A DNA stretch of 64,000 nt from Candidatus Brevefilum sp. (lineage in GTDB: Bacteria > Chloroflexota > Anaerolineae > Anaerolineales > Anaerolineaceae). Position 1 is the first letter of the stretch; every line of letters begins with the position of its first letter. Shown piece after piece: positions 44,426-53,073 of the stretch. The DNA lies in assembly GCA_019428905.1 (NCBI GenBank), contig JAHYJN010000005.1, forward strand, positions 20,523 to 84,522, in the 5' to 3' direction. A program made the position numbers and the translations under genes. The notes beneath the pieces were generated by a model. That model was not told the DNA's origin and ran no database searches. It was given only the letters and a program-made list of their open reading frames with translations.

Positions 44426-45877
44426 ATGAAACGATCAACAAGCATCCTGGTTGGCATGGGGCTCTCATTGCTTTCGGCCTTGTTACTGACTGCTGCATTT
44501 CCACCATATGAGCAGTGGCCGGTGGTGTTTGTAGCCCTGGTTCCAATGTTGGTGGCACAATACCGGCTCTTTCCTAGAGCATGGTCAGGGCTGGCATACG
44601 CATTAGGAATTGGCGGTTTTTTTCTGTTCTTTCTGTCCCTGGGTGGGCTGATCCCATTTTTGACCTGGCTGCCTGCGCCAGTGGCCATCGTTGCCGGGTT
44701 TGTTGGCTGGCGGGAGCGCATCTTCCACGAACGAACGCGTGCTCGCTTCTTCTGGCTGGTCGGGCCGATCATCTGGGTGGGAATTGAGATGATTCGCGGG
44801 CTGATCCCATTTTTCGGCACGTGGGGCTTCCCAGCTTATACACTCTATAACCAGCCCTGGTTGATCCAACCCGTGGCGATTTTTTCGATTTACGGACTGG
44901 ATTTGCTGATTATTATGGTGAACTATGTGATTGCACTGGGCGTTTTATTTGTGCTTGAGAAATGGGGTATTGGATCACAAGCCAGGTTATTTAGCCAGGT
45001 CAACTTACGCAAGGTGAGTATTGGGGTGGGGACGGCCCTGGTTGCCTGGGCTGTATTGAGCTTGGTGATGTTTCAACCCAAGCCAGGTACACTGACTGTG
45101 GCTGCCATCCACCCGGCGCTGCAGGTGCAGGATGCGGAGGATGAGTTCCGCCTGGGCATTCTGTATGATGCCACCCGCATGGCTGCCCAACGCGGTGCTG
45201 AACTGATCGTGTGGAATGAAGGTGCATTACCCTTTGACCCCAAAATGACCCATACAACAACCTTGCAAGCGTTGGCTGCTGAGACAAATGCTCACCTCTC
45301 GATAGGGTACTCGCTAAAATCAGAGGCAGGCTTGCGCAATGAATCGACACTGCTTGCCCCGTCGGGGGCTTTCTTAAGTGTCTTTGGAAAAGACCACCCC
45401 GTCTTGCTGAGCGGCGAAACCAGCATCACAGCTGGTATGGATTACAGCCCCGGCCAAACGGATATCGGAGTTATTGGTACTGTTATCTGTTACGATATCG
45501 ATTTTACGGATACCTCCCGCAAAGTTGCCAGGGCTGGCGCTCAGGTGATTGCCGTGCCCTCCTTCGACTGGCCCGAGGTTGCGCCCGTGCACTACACTCA
45601 TATGGTGTTTCGGGCAATTGAGAACCGGGTGGCGATGATCAAAGCTGATGTGGGATTTGATTCAGCGATTGTTGACCCCTACGGCCGGGTGCTGCAAAAG
45701 GTGGTCACCCCAAATGCAGGGGTGTTTGCCATCCTGGTAGCGGATGTGCCACTCAGGCCTGGTGATACTGTCGTCATGCGCCTGGGAGATTGGGTGGGAT
45801 GGATCGCGCTGACTGGGTTGGTGGTGTTTCACTTAGCCGATGCTTGGTTCACCCTGAGAAGAACAGATAGTGAATGA
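44426..45877 (+). CDS. lnt: Apolipoprotein N-acyltransferase-like protein
   Basis: This 483-residue membrane protein has six or so N-terminal helices followed by a nitrilase (CN-hydrolase) domain from about residue 215. The catalytic residues are visible: Glu265 in VWNEGALP, Lys322 in FGKDHP and Cys355 in VICYDIDF. E. coli Lnt has Glu after the CY pair where this protein has Asp. Lnt adds the third acyl chain to lipoproteins in the membrane. A C-terminal helix (WIALTGLVVFHLAD) closes the protein. It could transfer acyl groups to the lipoproteins seen in this genome. Confidence 0.82.
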   Translation: MKRSTSILVGMGLSLLSALLLTAAFPPYEQWPVVFVALVPMLVAQYRLFPRAWSGLAYALGIGGFFLFFLSLGGLIPFLTWLPAPVAIVAGFVGWRERIFHERTRARFFWLVGPIIWVGIEMIRGLIPFFGTWGFPAYTLYNQPWLIQPVAIFSIYGLDLLIIMVNYVIALGVLFVLEKWGIGSQARLFSQVNLRKVSIGVGTALVAWAVLSLVMFQPKPGTLTVAAIHPALQVQDAEDEFRLGILYDATRMAAQRGAELIVWNEGALPFDPKMTHTTTLQALAAETNAHLSIGYSLKSEAGLRNESTLLAPSGAFLSVFGKDHPVLLSGETSITAGMDYSPGQTDIGVIGTVICYDIDFTDTSRKVARAGAQVIAVPSFDWPEVAPVHYTHMVFRAIENRVAMIKADVGFDSAIVDPYGRVLQKVVTPNAGVFAILVADVPLRPGDTVVMRLGDWVGWIALTGLVVFHLADAWFTLRRTDSE

Positions 45878-45926
45878 TAAGTGGTGAATTTGGAAATCAT
45901 CATTGACTGTTGATATGTGACTTCAC

Positions 45927-47168
45927 TTATTCAATCGCTGTAGTGACCGTCTCGGGTCGCCACAGCGCCAGGGCGATGGCAGCCAGGATGGCCAGGCTCC
46001 CGCCAAACAGGAAGGGCGCCGAAGGGCCAAAGCCCGTCCAGCGGCCGGCGCCCTGCCATAAAACCCCGGCGATCAGCGAGGCCGGCAGGTCAATCATCCC
46101 TAAAATGGCATTGTAGGTCCCGTAAGCGGTACCGCGCAGTTCAGGTGTCACCAGGTCAGCCACCATGGCTTTGGCTGTGCCGTAAGCAAGGCCGTAGTAC
46201 AGGCCATAAAAGCAATATAAAACCCACACGTGCCAGGGACGCTGGGCCAGGGCGAAGCCCAGGTAGATCACCCCGTACACCAGCCAGCCGCCAATGATCA
46301 ACCGGCGGCGGCCGACCCGGTCCGAAAGCGCGCCGGCCGGGGTTGAAACCAGCGCATAGATCAGGTTAAACGCAGCCAGCATCAGCAGGATACCCAGCAC
46401 ACTTACCCCACGCTCCTGCGCCCTTAACACCAGGAAGGCATCCGAGGAGTTACCCAGGTCAAACAAGCCCACAATCAGCAGGAAGACCAAAAACGGTTTC
46501 CCCAGTTGTTTAAAGGTGATCTGTGGTGCGGCTTGTTCTGATTGTTGTTTAACATCCCTGGCAATGACCGCCAGGCTGATCACCGCCAGGAGTGCGGGTA
46601 CCAGGCTGATCAGCACCACGGTACGGAAGGTGTTTTCACCCAACTGCAGGTTAGTGGATTGCGCCAGCCAAACGACCAAAGCGGCGATCAACAAGCCGAT
46701 CATGGCACCCCCGGTATCCGCCGCCCGGTGAAAGCCGAAGGCGAGCCCGCGCTGGGATGGTTTAATTGAATCTGCCACCAAGGCGTCACGCGGGGCGGTG
46801 CGCACACCTTTGCCGACCCGGTCCGCCCAACGCACGCCGGCGACCATCCCCCAGCTCTGCGCGAAATAAAAGAAGGGTTTGGCCAATGCCGAGATCCCAT
46901 AACCTGCCACAGCAATCCATTTACGGCCGCGCAGTTTGTCAGACAGCCAGCCTGAGAATACCTTCAGCACGCTGGCTGTGGCTTCGGCCACGCCTTCGAT
47001 GATCCCGATGATGTTTGTCCGCACCCCCAGCACGTTAAACAAAAACAGCGGGATGATGTTGACGACCATCTCGCTGGAAATATCCATCAAGAAACTGGTC
47101 AGGCTGACAGCCCACACGTTGCGCGGCAGATCACGCAGCTGGTTGGACGGTTTCTCAGGATTGGACAT
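45927..47168 (-). CDS. MFS transporter
   Basis: This 413-residue protein has 12 predicted helices. The loop between helices 2 and 3 reads GWLSDKLRGRK, the MFS signature, and the second half repeats it as GALSDRVGRRRL. RVGKGVRTAPRDALVADS is typical of a broad, uncharacterised MFS group often annotated as multidrug or tetracycline-like. The substrate is unknown. AAGGAG precedes the ATG. A membrane protein of unknown function is encoded upstream on the same strand. Confidence 0.85.
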   Translation of the reverse strand: MSNPEKPSNQLRDLPRNVWAVSLTSFLMDISSEMVVNIIPLFLFNVLGVRTNIIGIIEGVAEATASVLKVFSGWLSDKLRGRKWIAVAGYGISALAKPFFYFAQSWGMVAGVRWADRVGKGVRTAPRDALVADSIKPSQRGLAFGFHRAADTGGAMIGLLIAALVVWLAQSTNLQLGENTFRTVVLISLVPALLAVISLAVIARDVKQQSEQAAPQITFKQLGKPFLVFLLIVGLFDLGNSSDAFLVLRAQERGVSVLGILLMLAAFNLIYALVSTPAGALSDRVGRRRLIIGGWLVYGVIYLGFALAQRPWHVWVLYCFYGLYYGLAYGTAKAMVADLVTPELRGTAYGTYNAILGMIDLPASLIAGVLWQGAGRWTGFGPSAPFLFGGSLAILAAIALALWRPETVTTAIE

Positions 47169-47196
47169 ATTCGTCTCCTTGGCAGAAGCTGATGGT

Positions 47197-47844
47197 TTAT
47201 TCGATTAAGATGAACCTCGGTTCGAAGAAGAAAATCCACGTTAACAGGGCAAAGACAATCGCCAGGACGATGTATAAAATGCCCACTGCGTGGGATTTAA
47301 ATTCATAAGGGACTGTGTCACCCTGCAGGGCTGGGAGAATTGAGCGCAGGATCTTCCCGGATGTGCGTTGTTCAGTCCGGATAAATACCTCGTTGAAACG
47401 TGACGTGATCCAGACCTGGTGCCGTCCATCTTCATTTTCCGCTGTCAGTAAGCAAGCATCTCTGGCTCTGCCCCACAGGTCACGTTTTTCCTCGGAGTGG
47501 GTTTCGATGGTAAAACCCTGCTGCTGAAAAGCCTCAGTCACAACTGTTTCAACCGTTTCAGCCTTGAGCCCATACACCTGGTAGCCGCGCAAAACCCACA
47601 CAGCGCCGGTGATTAACACCAAATCGGCAGCCAGGATCAGCCAGGCGCGCCAGTCCAGCCTGAGCCCGTCGCCCTCGAGGATGGCCAGGGTGTTTGCCAG
47701 CAAGAGGGGGATGAAGGCCGCTAGGAAGATGCGCTGGTCGATGATGCTCACCGAACGGGACAGGATCATAATTCCAACCACAAGCAGGGCAATGGGGGGG
47801 ATGCTGAACAGGATCACCTGGAGGATTTGCAGTGTTTCAATCAT
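47197..47844 (-). CDS. Membrane protein of unknown function
   Basis: This 215-residue protein has hydrophobic segments near residues 8-28, 38-58, 65-85 and 188-208, with a soluble region (about 90-185) between the third and the last. The soluble part (VETVVTEAFQQQGFTIETHSEEKRDLWGRARDACLLT) shows no family motif. It lies 28 bp before the MFS gene and is probably co-transcribed. No function is proposed. Confidence 0.6.
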   Translation of the reverse strand: MIETLQILQVILFSIPPIALLVVGIMILSRSVSIIDQRIFLAAFIPLLLANTLAILEGDGLRLDWRAWLILAADLVLITGAVWVLRGYQVYGLKAETVETVVTEAFQQQGFTIETHSEEKRDLWGRARDACLLTAENEDGRHQVWITSRFNEVFIRTEQRTSGKILRSILPALQGDTVPYEFKSHAVGILYIVLAIVFALLTWIFFFEPRFILIE

Positions 47845-47939
47845 TAGGATTTATGGATTGCGAATTATGAAGGATCATCATGCGCCAGAGTCTACCATTG
47901 AGGGCGGGCGTTGAAAAGCCACACGCTGGAGAAGATATG

Positions 47940-48803
47940 TTAGGTTGCTAAACCTTTGAACCGGTATTCCCGGAAATCGCACACGGGATGGTAACCAACG
48001 GCCATGTAAATCTTGTTGGAGGTCGGGTTATCCAGGTCGGTGAACAGGTTGACAAACTGGTAGCCGTCGTGCAACAGGTACTGGCTTAGGTTAGCAACCA
48101 GTGCGCCGGCGTACCCCAGGCGGCGGTGTTCGGGCGGGGTGTAAACCCCGCCAATCGTAATCGAATGGGCGATCGGCCGGGTTTTCATCGCCATTGAGAC
48201 GGTCTCTTCTTCCACCATCCAGGTAAAAATTTGACCGCCAGTGATCAGCCTCTCTGCGCGCGCCAGATCCAACTCGTGGGATTCGCCTAACGCCTCTGCC
48301 TCAAATGCTTGAACCCATTTTGCGATGATGGGAATTTCCAATGGTCCCGCTACCTGGAAAGTCCCAGGTGGGAAGATCTGGGTTTGCACCTGGCGCAGTT
48401 CGTAGACCCGCATACGCCTGTTCAAATCTCCGACTTCACCAACCCGGCGCTCCCAAGCACGTAAAAACTCATCAGCGATTTCAGCCGGGGCGATCACCCC
48501 CGGAATCGGCACATGATGCATGCTGAGGTGATCAATCAGCGCTGGGAATCCCTCTTCAACCCGGGCATCACCCGCCAGGATCAGGTTATGGGGCGGGGTC
48601 ATGACGGCTGCGAGGATGAGGTTCCCATCCTCGCCCTCGACCGTGGCAAAAAAGGGGTTTTTATATACCTTGGGGTCCGCCACCAGGCACTCGCTGACAC
48701 CCAGGATCAGGTTGTTGACCGTTTCACGGGCGTAGAGCATTTTCCCGGCAGTAGCTAGGAAAGTTGGTGCGTCAGCGTATATGGAACATTGTAGCGGCAT
48801 CAT
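47940..48803 (-). CDS. GNAT-family N-acetyltransferase
   Basis: This 287-residue protein has a C-terminal GNAT (FR47-like) domain. VYTPPEHRRLGYAGALVANLSQYLL (split at the PPEHRRLGYAGAL loop) forms the acetyl-CoA pyrophosphate loop, and LFTDLDNPTSNKIYMAVGYHPV is a typical end strand and helix. The N-terminal half (1-140) is a non-catalytic domain seen in similar proteins. Substrate unknown. It stands alone on the - strand. Confidence 0.84.
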   Translation of the reverse strand: MMPLQCSIYADAPTFLATAGKMLYARETVNNLILGVSECLVADPKVYKNPFFATVEGEDGNLILAAVMTPPHNLILAGDARVEEGFPALIDHLSMHHVPIPGVIAPAEIADEFLRAWERRVGEVGDLNRRMRVYELRQVQTQIFPPGTFQVAGPLEIPIIAKWVQAFEAEALGESHELDLARAERLITGGQIFTWMVEEETVSMAMKTRPIAHSITIGGVYTPPEHRRLGYAGALVANLSQYLLHDGYQFVNLFTDLDNPTSNKIYMAVGYHPVCDFREYRFKGLAT

Positions 48804-48891
48804 GGGCCTCCAGGGTCATGGGTCTATTATATCCTGAGCTGGCATCCGGGGGCCTTCTTTGCGGACCTCGGTATAATTAGGGAAAGCGTAG

Positions 48892-48936
48892 CTACTAAGC
48901 ATGCGAGGCCCCGCTCTTCGGCAGCAAGGCTGCCTG
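48892..48936. repeat. Dispersed intergenic repeat, copy 4
   Basis: CTACTAAGCATGCGAG (left end) and CTCTTCGGCAGCAAGGCTGCC (right end) match copies 2 and 3. The right part forms a GGCAGC-AAG-GCTGCC hairpin. It sits 39 bp before the amphi-Trp gene. Confidence 0.6.
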
Positions 48937-48974
48937 GCATTTACGTGAAAAAATCATACACAAAGGAGATTGGT

Positions 48975-49247
48975 ATGGTTAAAAAAGCACAACTGTATAA
49001 AGGAAAAGAACGCAAGAGCCGTGCTGAGGTCAGCGAATTTCTGGCAGAATTAAGTGAAAAAGTCGCCAATGGACAGGTAATCCTGCGCCAGGTGCATGAC
49101 GACCTGGTGCTCGAGCTGCCGCACAGCATGGGTATGAAGGTTAAGGTGACCCAAAAGGAAAAGCGCGCTAAAGGCACCCGCCATAAGCTGACCCTGACCC
49201 TCACCTGGACCGAAGGTGACCATGAGGAGCCCTTGGCCTTAGGCTGA
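48975..49247 (+). CDS. Amphi-Trp domain protein
   Basis: This 90-residue protein shows the amphi-Trp pattern: a helix EVSEFLAELSEKVANGQVIL followed by strands DLVLELPHSMGMKVKVTQKEK and a final TLTLTWTEG. The ATG at 48975 is chosen because AAAGGAG lies eight bases before it; an upstream in-frame ATG at 48945 lacks a ribosome site. The family is widespread, small and uncharacterised. The methyltransferase gene begins one base after its stop. Confidence 0.75.
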   Translation: MVKKAQLYKGKERKSRAEVSEFLAELSEKVANGQVILRQVHDDLVLELPHSMGMKVKVTQKEKRAKGTRHKLTLTLTWTEGDHEEPLALG

Positions 49248-49248
49248 G

Positions 49249-50019
49249 ATGATTAATTCGATGACGAAATCCACCGATCGACCCAAACAGCCCATCGCCC
49301 AAGATGCCTATAACCAAGTGGCAGATGCCTATGCAGAAAGAGTTGGAACCAAGCCCCACAACGCCTACTACGAACGCCCTGCAACCCTCTCACTGCTGCC
49401 GGACCTGAAGGGACAGTACGTTTTAGATGCAGGCTGCGGCCCAGGCGTGTATGCTGAGATCCTGGTTGGGATGGGGGCCGAGGTGGTCGCGATGGATGCC
49501 AACCCCAAAATGGTCGCCTATGCACAGACCCGCTTGGGGGGTAAGGCGCTGGTGATCGAAGCCAGCCTGGAGGACCCACTGGTCTTTTTTGACGATCAAA
49601 TCTTTGACGTGATCATCGCGCCGCTGGTGATGGATTACATCAAAAACTGGCAAGCGACCTTTGAGGAATTTTACCGGGTTTTGAAACCGGGCGGCGCTCT
49701 GGTGTTTTCAATGGAACATCCGATGATGAAGTATTTTGACCATCGGGAAGGGGGCAATTATTTCGATGTCGAATGGGTAACATACACCTGGCGCGGTTTT
49801 GGCACCCCGGTTGAGGTGCCCTCCTACAGGCGTTCATTGGCTGAAATCTTCAACCCGCTGATCAAGGCAGGCTTTACCCTGGATACGGTACTGGAGCCCC
49901 TGCCGACGGAAGAATTCAAGGTAAGTTCGCCCAAAGATTACGAAGAACTGACCTGCCAGCCAGGGTTTATGTGCATCCGGGCGGTAAAAACAGAAGAACT
50001 GAACGTAGATATAAAGTGA
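49249..50019 (+). CDS. Class I SAM-dependent methyltransferase
   Basis: This 256-residue enzyme has the Rossmann motif I VLDAGCGPGVYAEIL, the acidic end of strand 2 (VVAMDANPKMVAYA), motif II IIAPLVMDYI, and motif III FYRVLKPGGALVFSMEHP. It belongs to the broad UbiE/Methyltransf_11 group; the substrate is not visible. It starts one base after the amphi-Trp stop, so it is co-transcribed with that gene. Confidence 0.86.
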   Translation: MINSMTKSTDRPKQPIAQDAYNQVADAYAERVGTKPHNAYYERPATLSLLPDLKGQYVLDAGCGPGVYAEILVGMGAEVVAMDANPKMVAYAQTRLGGKALVIEASLEDPLVFFDDQIFDVIIAPLVMDYIKNWQATFEEFYRVLKPGGALVFSMEHPMMKYFDHREGGNYFDVEWVTYTWRGFGTPVEVPSYRRSLAEIFNPLIKAGFTLDTVLEPLPTEEFKVSSPKDYEELTCQPGFMCIRAVKTEELNVDIK

Positions 50020-50116
50020 CCTATTAGCAGGACCAGATCGTTCCACAAGACTTTTTTGCGATCGCTATTAATAATTTCTTTTAAAGCTGATCTGACACTT
50101 ACACCTTTGACCCAAG

Positions 50117-50234
50117 CACGAGTAAACTATTCACAATTCAGTGCGCAGCCTCCCTGTAGCGAAGCGGAACCCCCGGAGCAGAGCGAAGGTGGGCAGAAGC
50201 GCAGCGGATTGGGACCAATCACTATTTACTCATG
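50117..50234. repeat. Possible MITE-like element with imperfect terminal inverted repeats
   Basis: CACGAGTAAACTA at the left end (50117-50129) matches in inverted form CTATTTACTCATG at the right end (50222-50234), with one gap and one mismatch. The 118-bp interior is GC-rich and non-coding. It lies between the methyltransferase and glmS. Confidence 0.4.
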
Positions 50235-50294
50235 TGATAAACTTATTGGCAGCGTGAATTACGACTAAATTATCATCAAAAGCGAGGACGATTT

Positions 50295-52085
50295 ATGTGC
50301 GGTATTTTTGGCATTGTCACCGATAAAGAACAACCCTTAGGTCCCATCCTGATCGAGGCAGCCCAGCGGCTGACCTACCGCGGTTACGACTCGGTCGGCG
50401 CAGCGACCATCAGCGGCGCCACCATCGACCTGCGTAAAGACGCCGGCCGTGTGGAGGAAGTGGCAGAGCGCTATAACTTTGCCGAGATGACCGGTGCGCG
50501 CGGCATCACCCAGTTACGCTGGGCGACCTTTGGAAACCCTTCCCAGATCAATGCCCAGCCGCATCTCGATTCTGATGGCGACCTGGTCGGCGCGCATAAC
50601 GGCAACGTGGTCAATAATGTTGAGCTGCGCCAGGCTTTCATGGCTGAAGGGATGACCGTGCGTTCTGAAAACGACGGCGAATCCTGTGTGCACGCAGTTG
50701 AGCGCTACCTCGACCGGGGGCTGGACTTCATCCCCGCTATCCAGGGCGCATACCAGGACCTGCAAGGTGATTACGCCTTTGTGATCGGCCGGGTGGATGA
50801 TGACAAGCTGTACGCCTTCAAAAAGGGGTCAGGGCTGGTGGTGGGTATCGGTGAGGGCTTCACTTGCGTTTCCTCCGACCTGCCCTCGATTTTGCCCCTG
50901 ACGCGAAAGGTGATCCGCTTGGAGGATGGTGAGATCGTCACGCTGTGGGCTGACCGGGTTGAGCTGCATTCTGCCGAAGACGGCCAGCTGATCGAACGCC
51001 AGCCAGAGACAATCACAGAGACGATGGCTTCGGTGCAAAAGGAAGGCTATGACCACTTTATGCTCAAGGAGATCCACGAGCAGCCGGTTGTGGCCCGTGA
51101 GCTGCTGCATCGTTTGGACGGCGATCCGGATCTGGTGGACCAGGTTGTCTCAAAAATTGCGGATGCCCGGAACGTGTATTTTATCGGCTGCGGCACCAGC
51201 TACCACGCCTGTTTGGCGGGAGCGATCTACACCGCCCAGCTGGCGGGTAAGGCGGTGATCCCTGTGATTGCACCCCAGTTCGCCCCGCAGTACGGCAATA
51301 CGGTCACCGATAAGGATGTGGGGATCTTTGTCAGCCAATCCGGCGAGACCAAGGATGTGCTGAATGCCTTGGAGATCGCCCAGGCCAGGGAGATGATGTG
51401 CTTCAGCATGGCCAACGTGATCGGCTCCACGCTAACGCGCAAAACCGAAGCCTGGCTGCCACTGGTGTGCGGCTATGAGATCAGCGTGCCGGCCACCAAG
51501 ACTTTCACCAACCAGGTGATCTCCTTCCTGTACCTGGCCGCCAAGTTGGGCGGGGTTGAGGACCTGGATTTTGCGCAGCTTCCCGATTTGATGGAAGAGA
51601 CGATTCGCGTGACGGATCCCCAAGTGCAGGCACTGGTCCCAAAGATTAATGCCTGGGATGACACCTACGCCCTGGGTTACGGCGCCACCTATCCCTTTGC
51701 GCTGGAAAGCGCACTTAAGTTGAAGGAGATCACCTATGCGCATTGTGAGGGGATGCTTTCGACCGAGTTCAAACACGGGCCCCTCTCGGCGGTGACGGAC
51801 GGTTTCCCGGTGTTGTTCCTGGCCGGGCCGGAGGATGTGCCCCTGATCATCAGCGGGATCAACGAGGTCACCTGTCGCGGCGGTGAAGCGATCGCCATCG
51901 GACAGGCGGATGAACGACTGCGGATCAACGCCAGCGATATGGTTACCATTCCTGATTCCAATTCGGCCTTCGCACCATTATTGGCTGTGCTGCCGCTGCA
52001 GTTGCTGTCGTATTACATGGCGGTGGCGCGCGGCTATGATCCCGATTTTCCGCGCAACCTGAGCAAGACGCTGACGGTGGATTAG
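50295..52085 (+). CDS. glmS: Glutamine-fructose-6-phosphate aminotransferase
   Basis: GlmS makes glucosamine 6-phosphate for cell wall and amino sugar synthesis. Cys2 of MCGIFGIV is the glutaminase nucleophile, followed by RLTYRGYDSVGAATI and NAQPHLDSDGDLVGAHNGNVVN in two parts. The isomerase half has two SIS domains with FIGCGTSYHACLAG and FVSQSGETKDVLNALE. The C-terminus ends NLSKTLTVD, as in the family. The 596-residue length is near normal. No glmS ribozyme-like structure was recognised upstream. Confidence 0.94.
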   Translation: MCGIFGIVTDKEQPLGPILIEAAQRLTYRGYDSVGAATISGATIDLRKDAGRVEEVAERYNFAEMTGARGITQLRWATFGNPSQINAQPHLDSDGDLVGAHNGNVVNNVELRQAFMAEGMTVRSENDGESCVHAVERYLDRGLDFIPAIQGAYQDLQGDYAFVIGRVDDDKLYAFKKGSGLVVGIGEGFTCVSSDLPSILPLTRKVIRLEDGEIVTLWADRVELHSAEDGQLIERQPETITETMASVQKEGYDHFMLKEIHEQPVVARELLHRLDGDPDLVDQVVSKIADARNVYFIGCGTSYHACLAGAIYTAQLAGKAVIPVIAPQFAPQYGNTVTDKDVGIFVSQSGETKDVLNALEIAQAREMMCFSMANVIGSTLTRKTEAWLPLVCGYEISVPATKTFTNQVISFLYLAAKLGGVEDLDFAQLPDLMEETIRVTDPQVQALVPKINAWDDTYALGYGATYPFALESALKLKEITYAHCEGMLSTEFKHGPLSAVTDGFPVLFLAGPEDVPLIISGINEVTCRGGEAIAIGQADERLRINASDMVTIPDSNSAFAPLLAVLPLQLLSYYMAVARGYDPDFPRNLSKTLTVD

Positions 52086-52400
52086 GGTAGGTGAAAGCTG
52101 AAAGCTAAAAGGTAAAAGCTGAAAGCTGCAAGGTGATTAGGTGACAGGTAATAGGTACGAGGTATGTGGTATTAGGTGATTTGCTCCGGATTATGTTGCC
52201 AGGGCATGAAAAGATTTGTTAACTCGCTCAACGGTCATGGCGCCTGGGGACTTTTCTATAATTGGCATTTGTAGGTAATTTTTTCCGAGACCCAGGAGTA
52301 GCTGCTCATAGTCCTTTGATGTCGAATAAAAATCAGGAATTATTTGTACGTAAAGCCCTCATATTAATTCTGGTTGAAGAAGATTTAGGAAAAATTTTCC
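52086..52400. other. Repeat-rich gap with a gene remnant
   Basis: The first 100 bases are degenerate tandem repeats (GAAAGCT and AGGTAATAGG types). Around 52191-52350 the - strand has an open stretch of about 51 codons ending in TAA, with IPDFYSTSKDYEQLLLGLG and VERVNKSFHALAT. It looks coding but has no start and no family I recognise. GGAAAAATTTTCC (52388-52400) is a small palindrome against the next start. Confidence 0.45.
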
Positions 52401-52700
52401 ATGAATCTTGATCAAATTCGAGCGTATACGTTTCAATTGAAGACACTTGCTAAAAAGTACGGCATATCGAAAATTTTTGTTGCAGGCTCAGTCGCAAGAG
52501 ATGAGGAGGGTTCTTTTAGTGACGTAGATTTTTTGGTGGAAATGGATCAGGATGCTTCATTATTTGGTGTCGCGGGTTTTATGTACGAAGCAGAACAATT
52601 ACTGGGTGTTTCGGTTGATGTCATCCCTATCTCCCTTTTGTCAGAAATTGATGATCAGATTTTTGCTGTCAATATCCAACAGGATTCAATTATGCTATGA
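52401..52700 (+). CDS. mntA: MNT-type nucleotidyltransferase antitoxin
   Basis: This 99-residue minimal nucleotidyltransferase has the motif GSVARDEEGSFSDVDFLVE (Gly29-Ser30, Asp41, Asp43), complete for AMP transfer. MNT proteins act as antitoxins by adenylylating the HEPN toxin near its active site. The stop overlaps the start of the HEPN remnant by ATGA, the usual coupling. The antitoxin survives although its toxin is broken. TTAGGA precedes the ATG. Confidence 0.85.
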   Translation: MNLDQIRAYTFQLKTLAKKYGISKIFVAGSVARDEEGSFSDVDFLVEMDQDASLFGVAGFMYEAEQLLGVSVDVIPISLLSEIDDQIFAVNIQQDSIML

Positions 52701-53073
52701 AAAATATTCCTAAGCTTCTATTAGACATGTTTGAAGCCATAGAATCAATCGAGGCGTATCAACTTGAATCTTATGAAGAATTTGTTGACGATGGAAAAAC
52801 CAGAATGCAATTATGTTCAACCTGATCGTATTAGGTGAAACCGCTAATGGAATTCCAAAATCATTTCAAGAATCTCATCCAGAATTACCTTAGTTTGCAA
52901 TTATTGGCACCCGCAACGTCATCGTTCATGGGTATGATCAAATTAAGCTTCCCATTGTTTGAGACATCCTTACCAAAGACCTTTATCAGTTGAAACAATC
53001 CTTAGAAGCGTTATTATCAAAATTTTCGTCAACTCTTCATTGTCCCCTTGAATTCACACTATATCAGTTCTGA
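52697..53073 (+). pseudogene. Decayed HEPN (DUF86/HepT) toxin
   Basis: The first frame gives MKNIPKLLLDMFEAIESIE and stops after 42 codons. A frameshift near 52810 then restores the family: FNLIVLGETANGIPKSF, SHPELP, a TAG stop (52891) where Trp is expected, IIGTRNVIVHGYDQIKL with the RNase motif R-x4-H, PIV, a TGA stop (52960) again at a Trp position, then DILTKDLYQLKQSLEALL. One frameshift and two Trp-to-stop changes mean no functional toxin is made. Confidence 0.85.

Noticed and set aside
44269..44820. N-terminal extension of the - strand PfkB kinase frame
   Set aside because: It is Pro/Lys/Arg-rich, antisense to the Lnt-like gene, and the ATG at 44268 has a Shine-Dalgarno and a normal kinase start.
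48872..48877. Promoter of the amphi-Trp gene
   Set aside because: TATAAT is perfect but no -35 element lies at an acceptable distance, and the repeat copy intervenes; left uncalled.
50020..50294. glmS ribozyme or riboswitch
   Set aside because: No core resembling the glmS ribozyme was recognised; the gap is explained in part by the MITE-like element.
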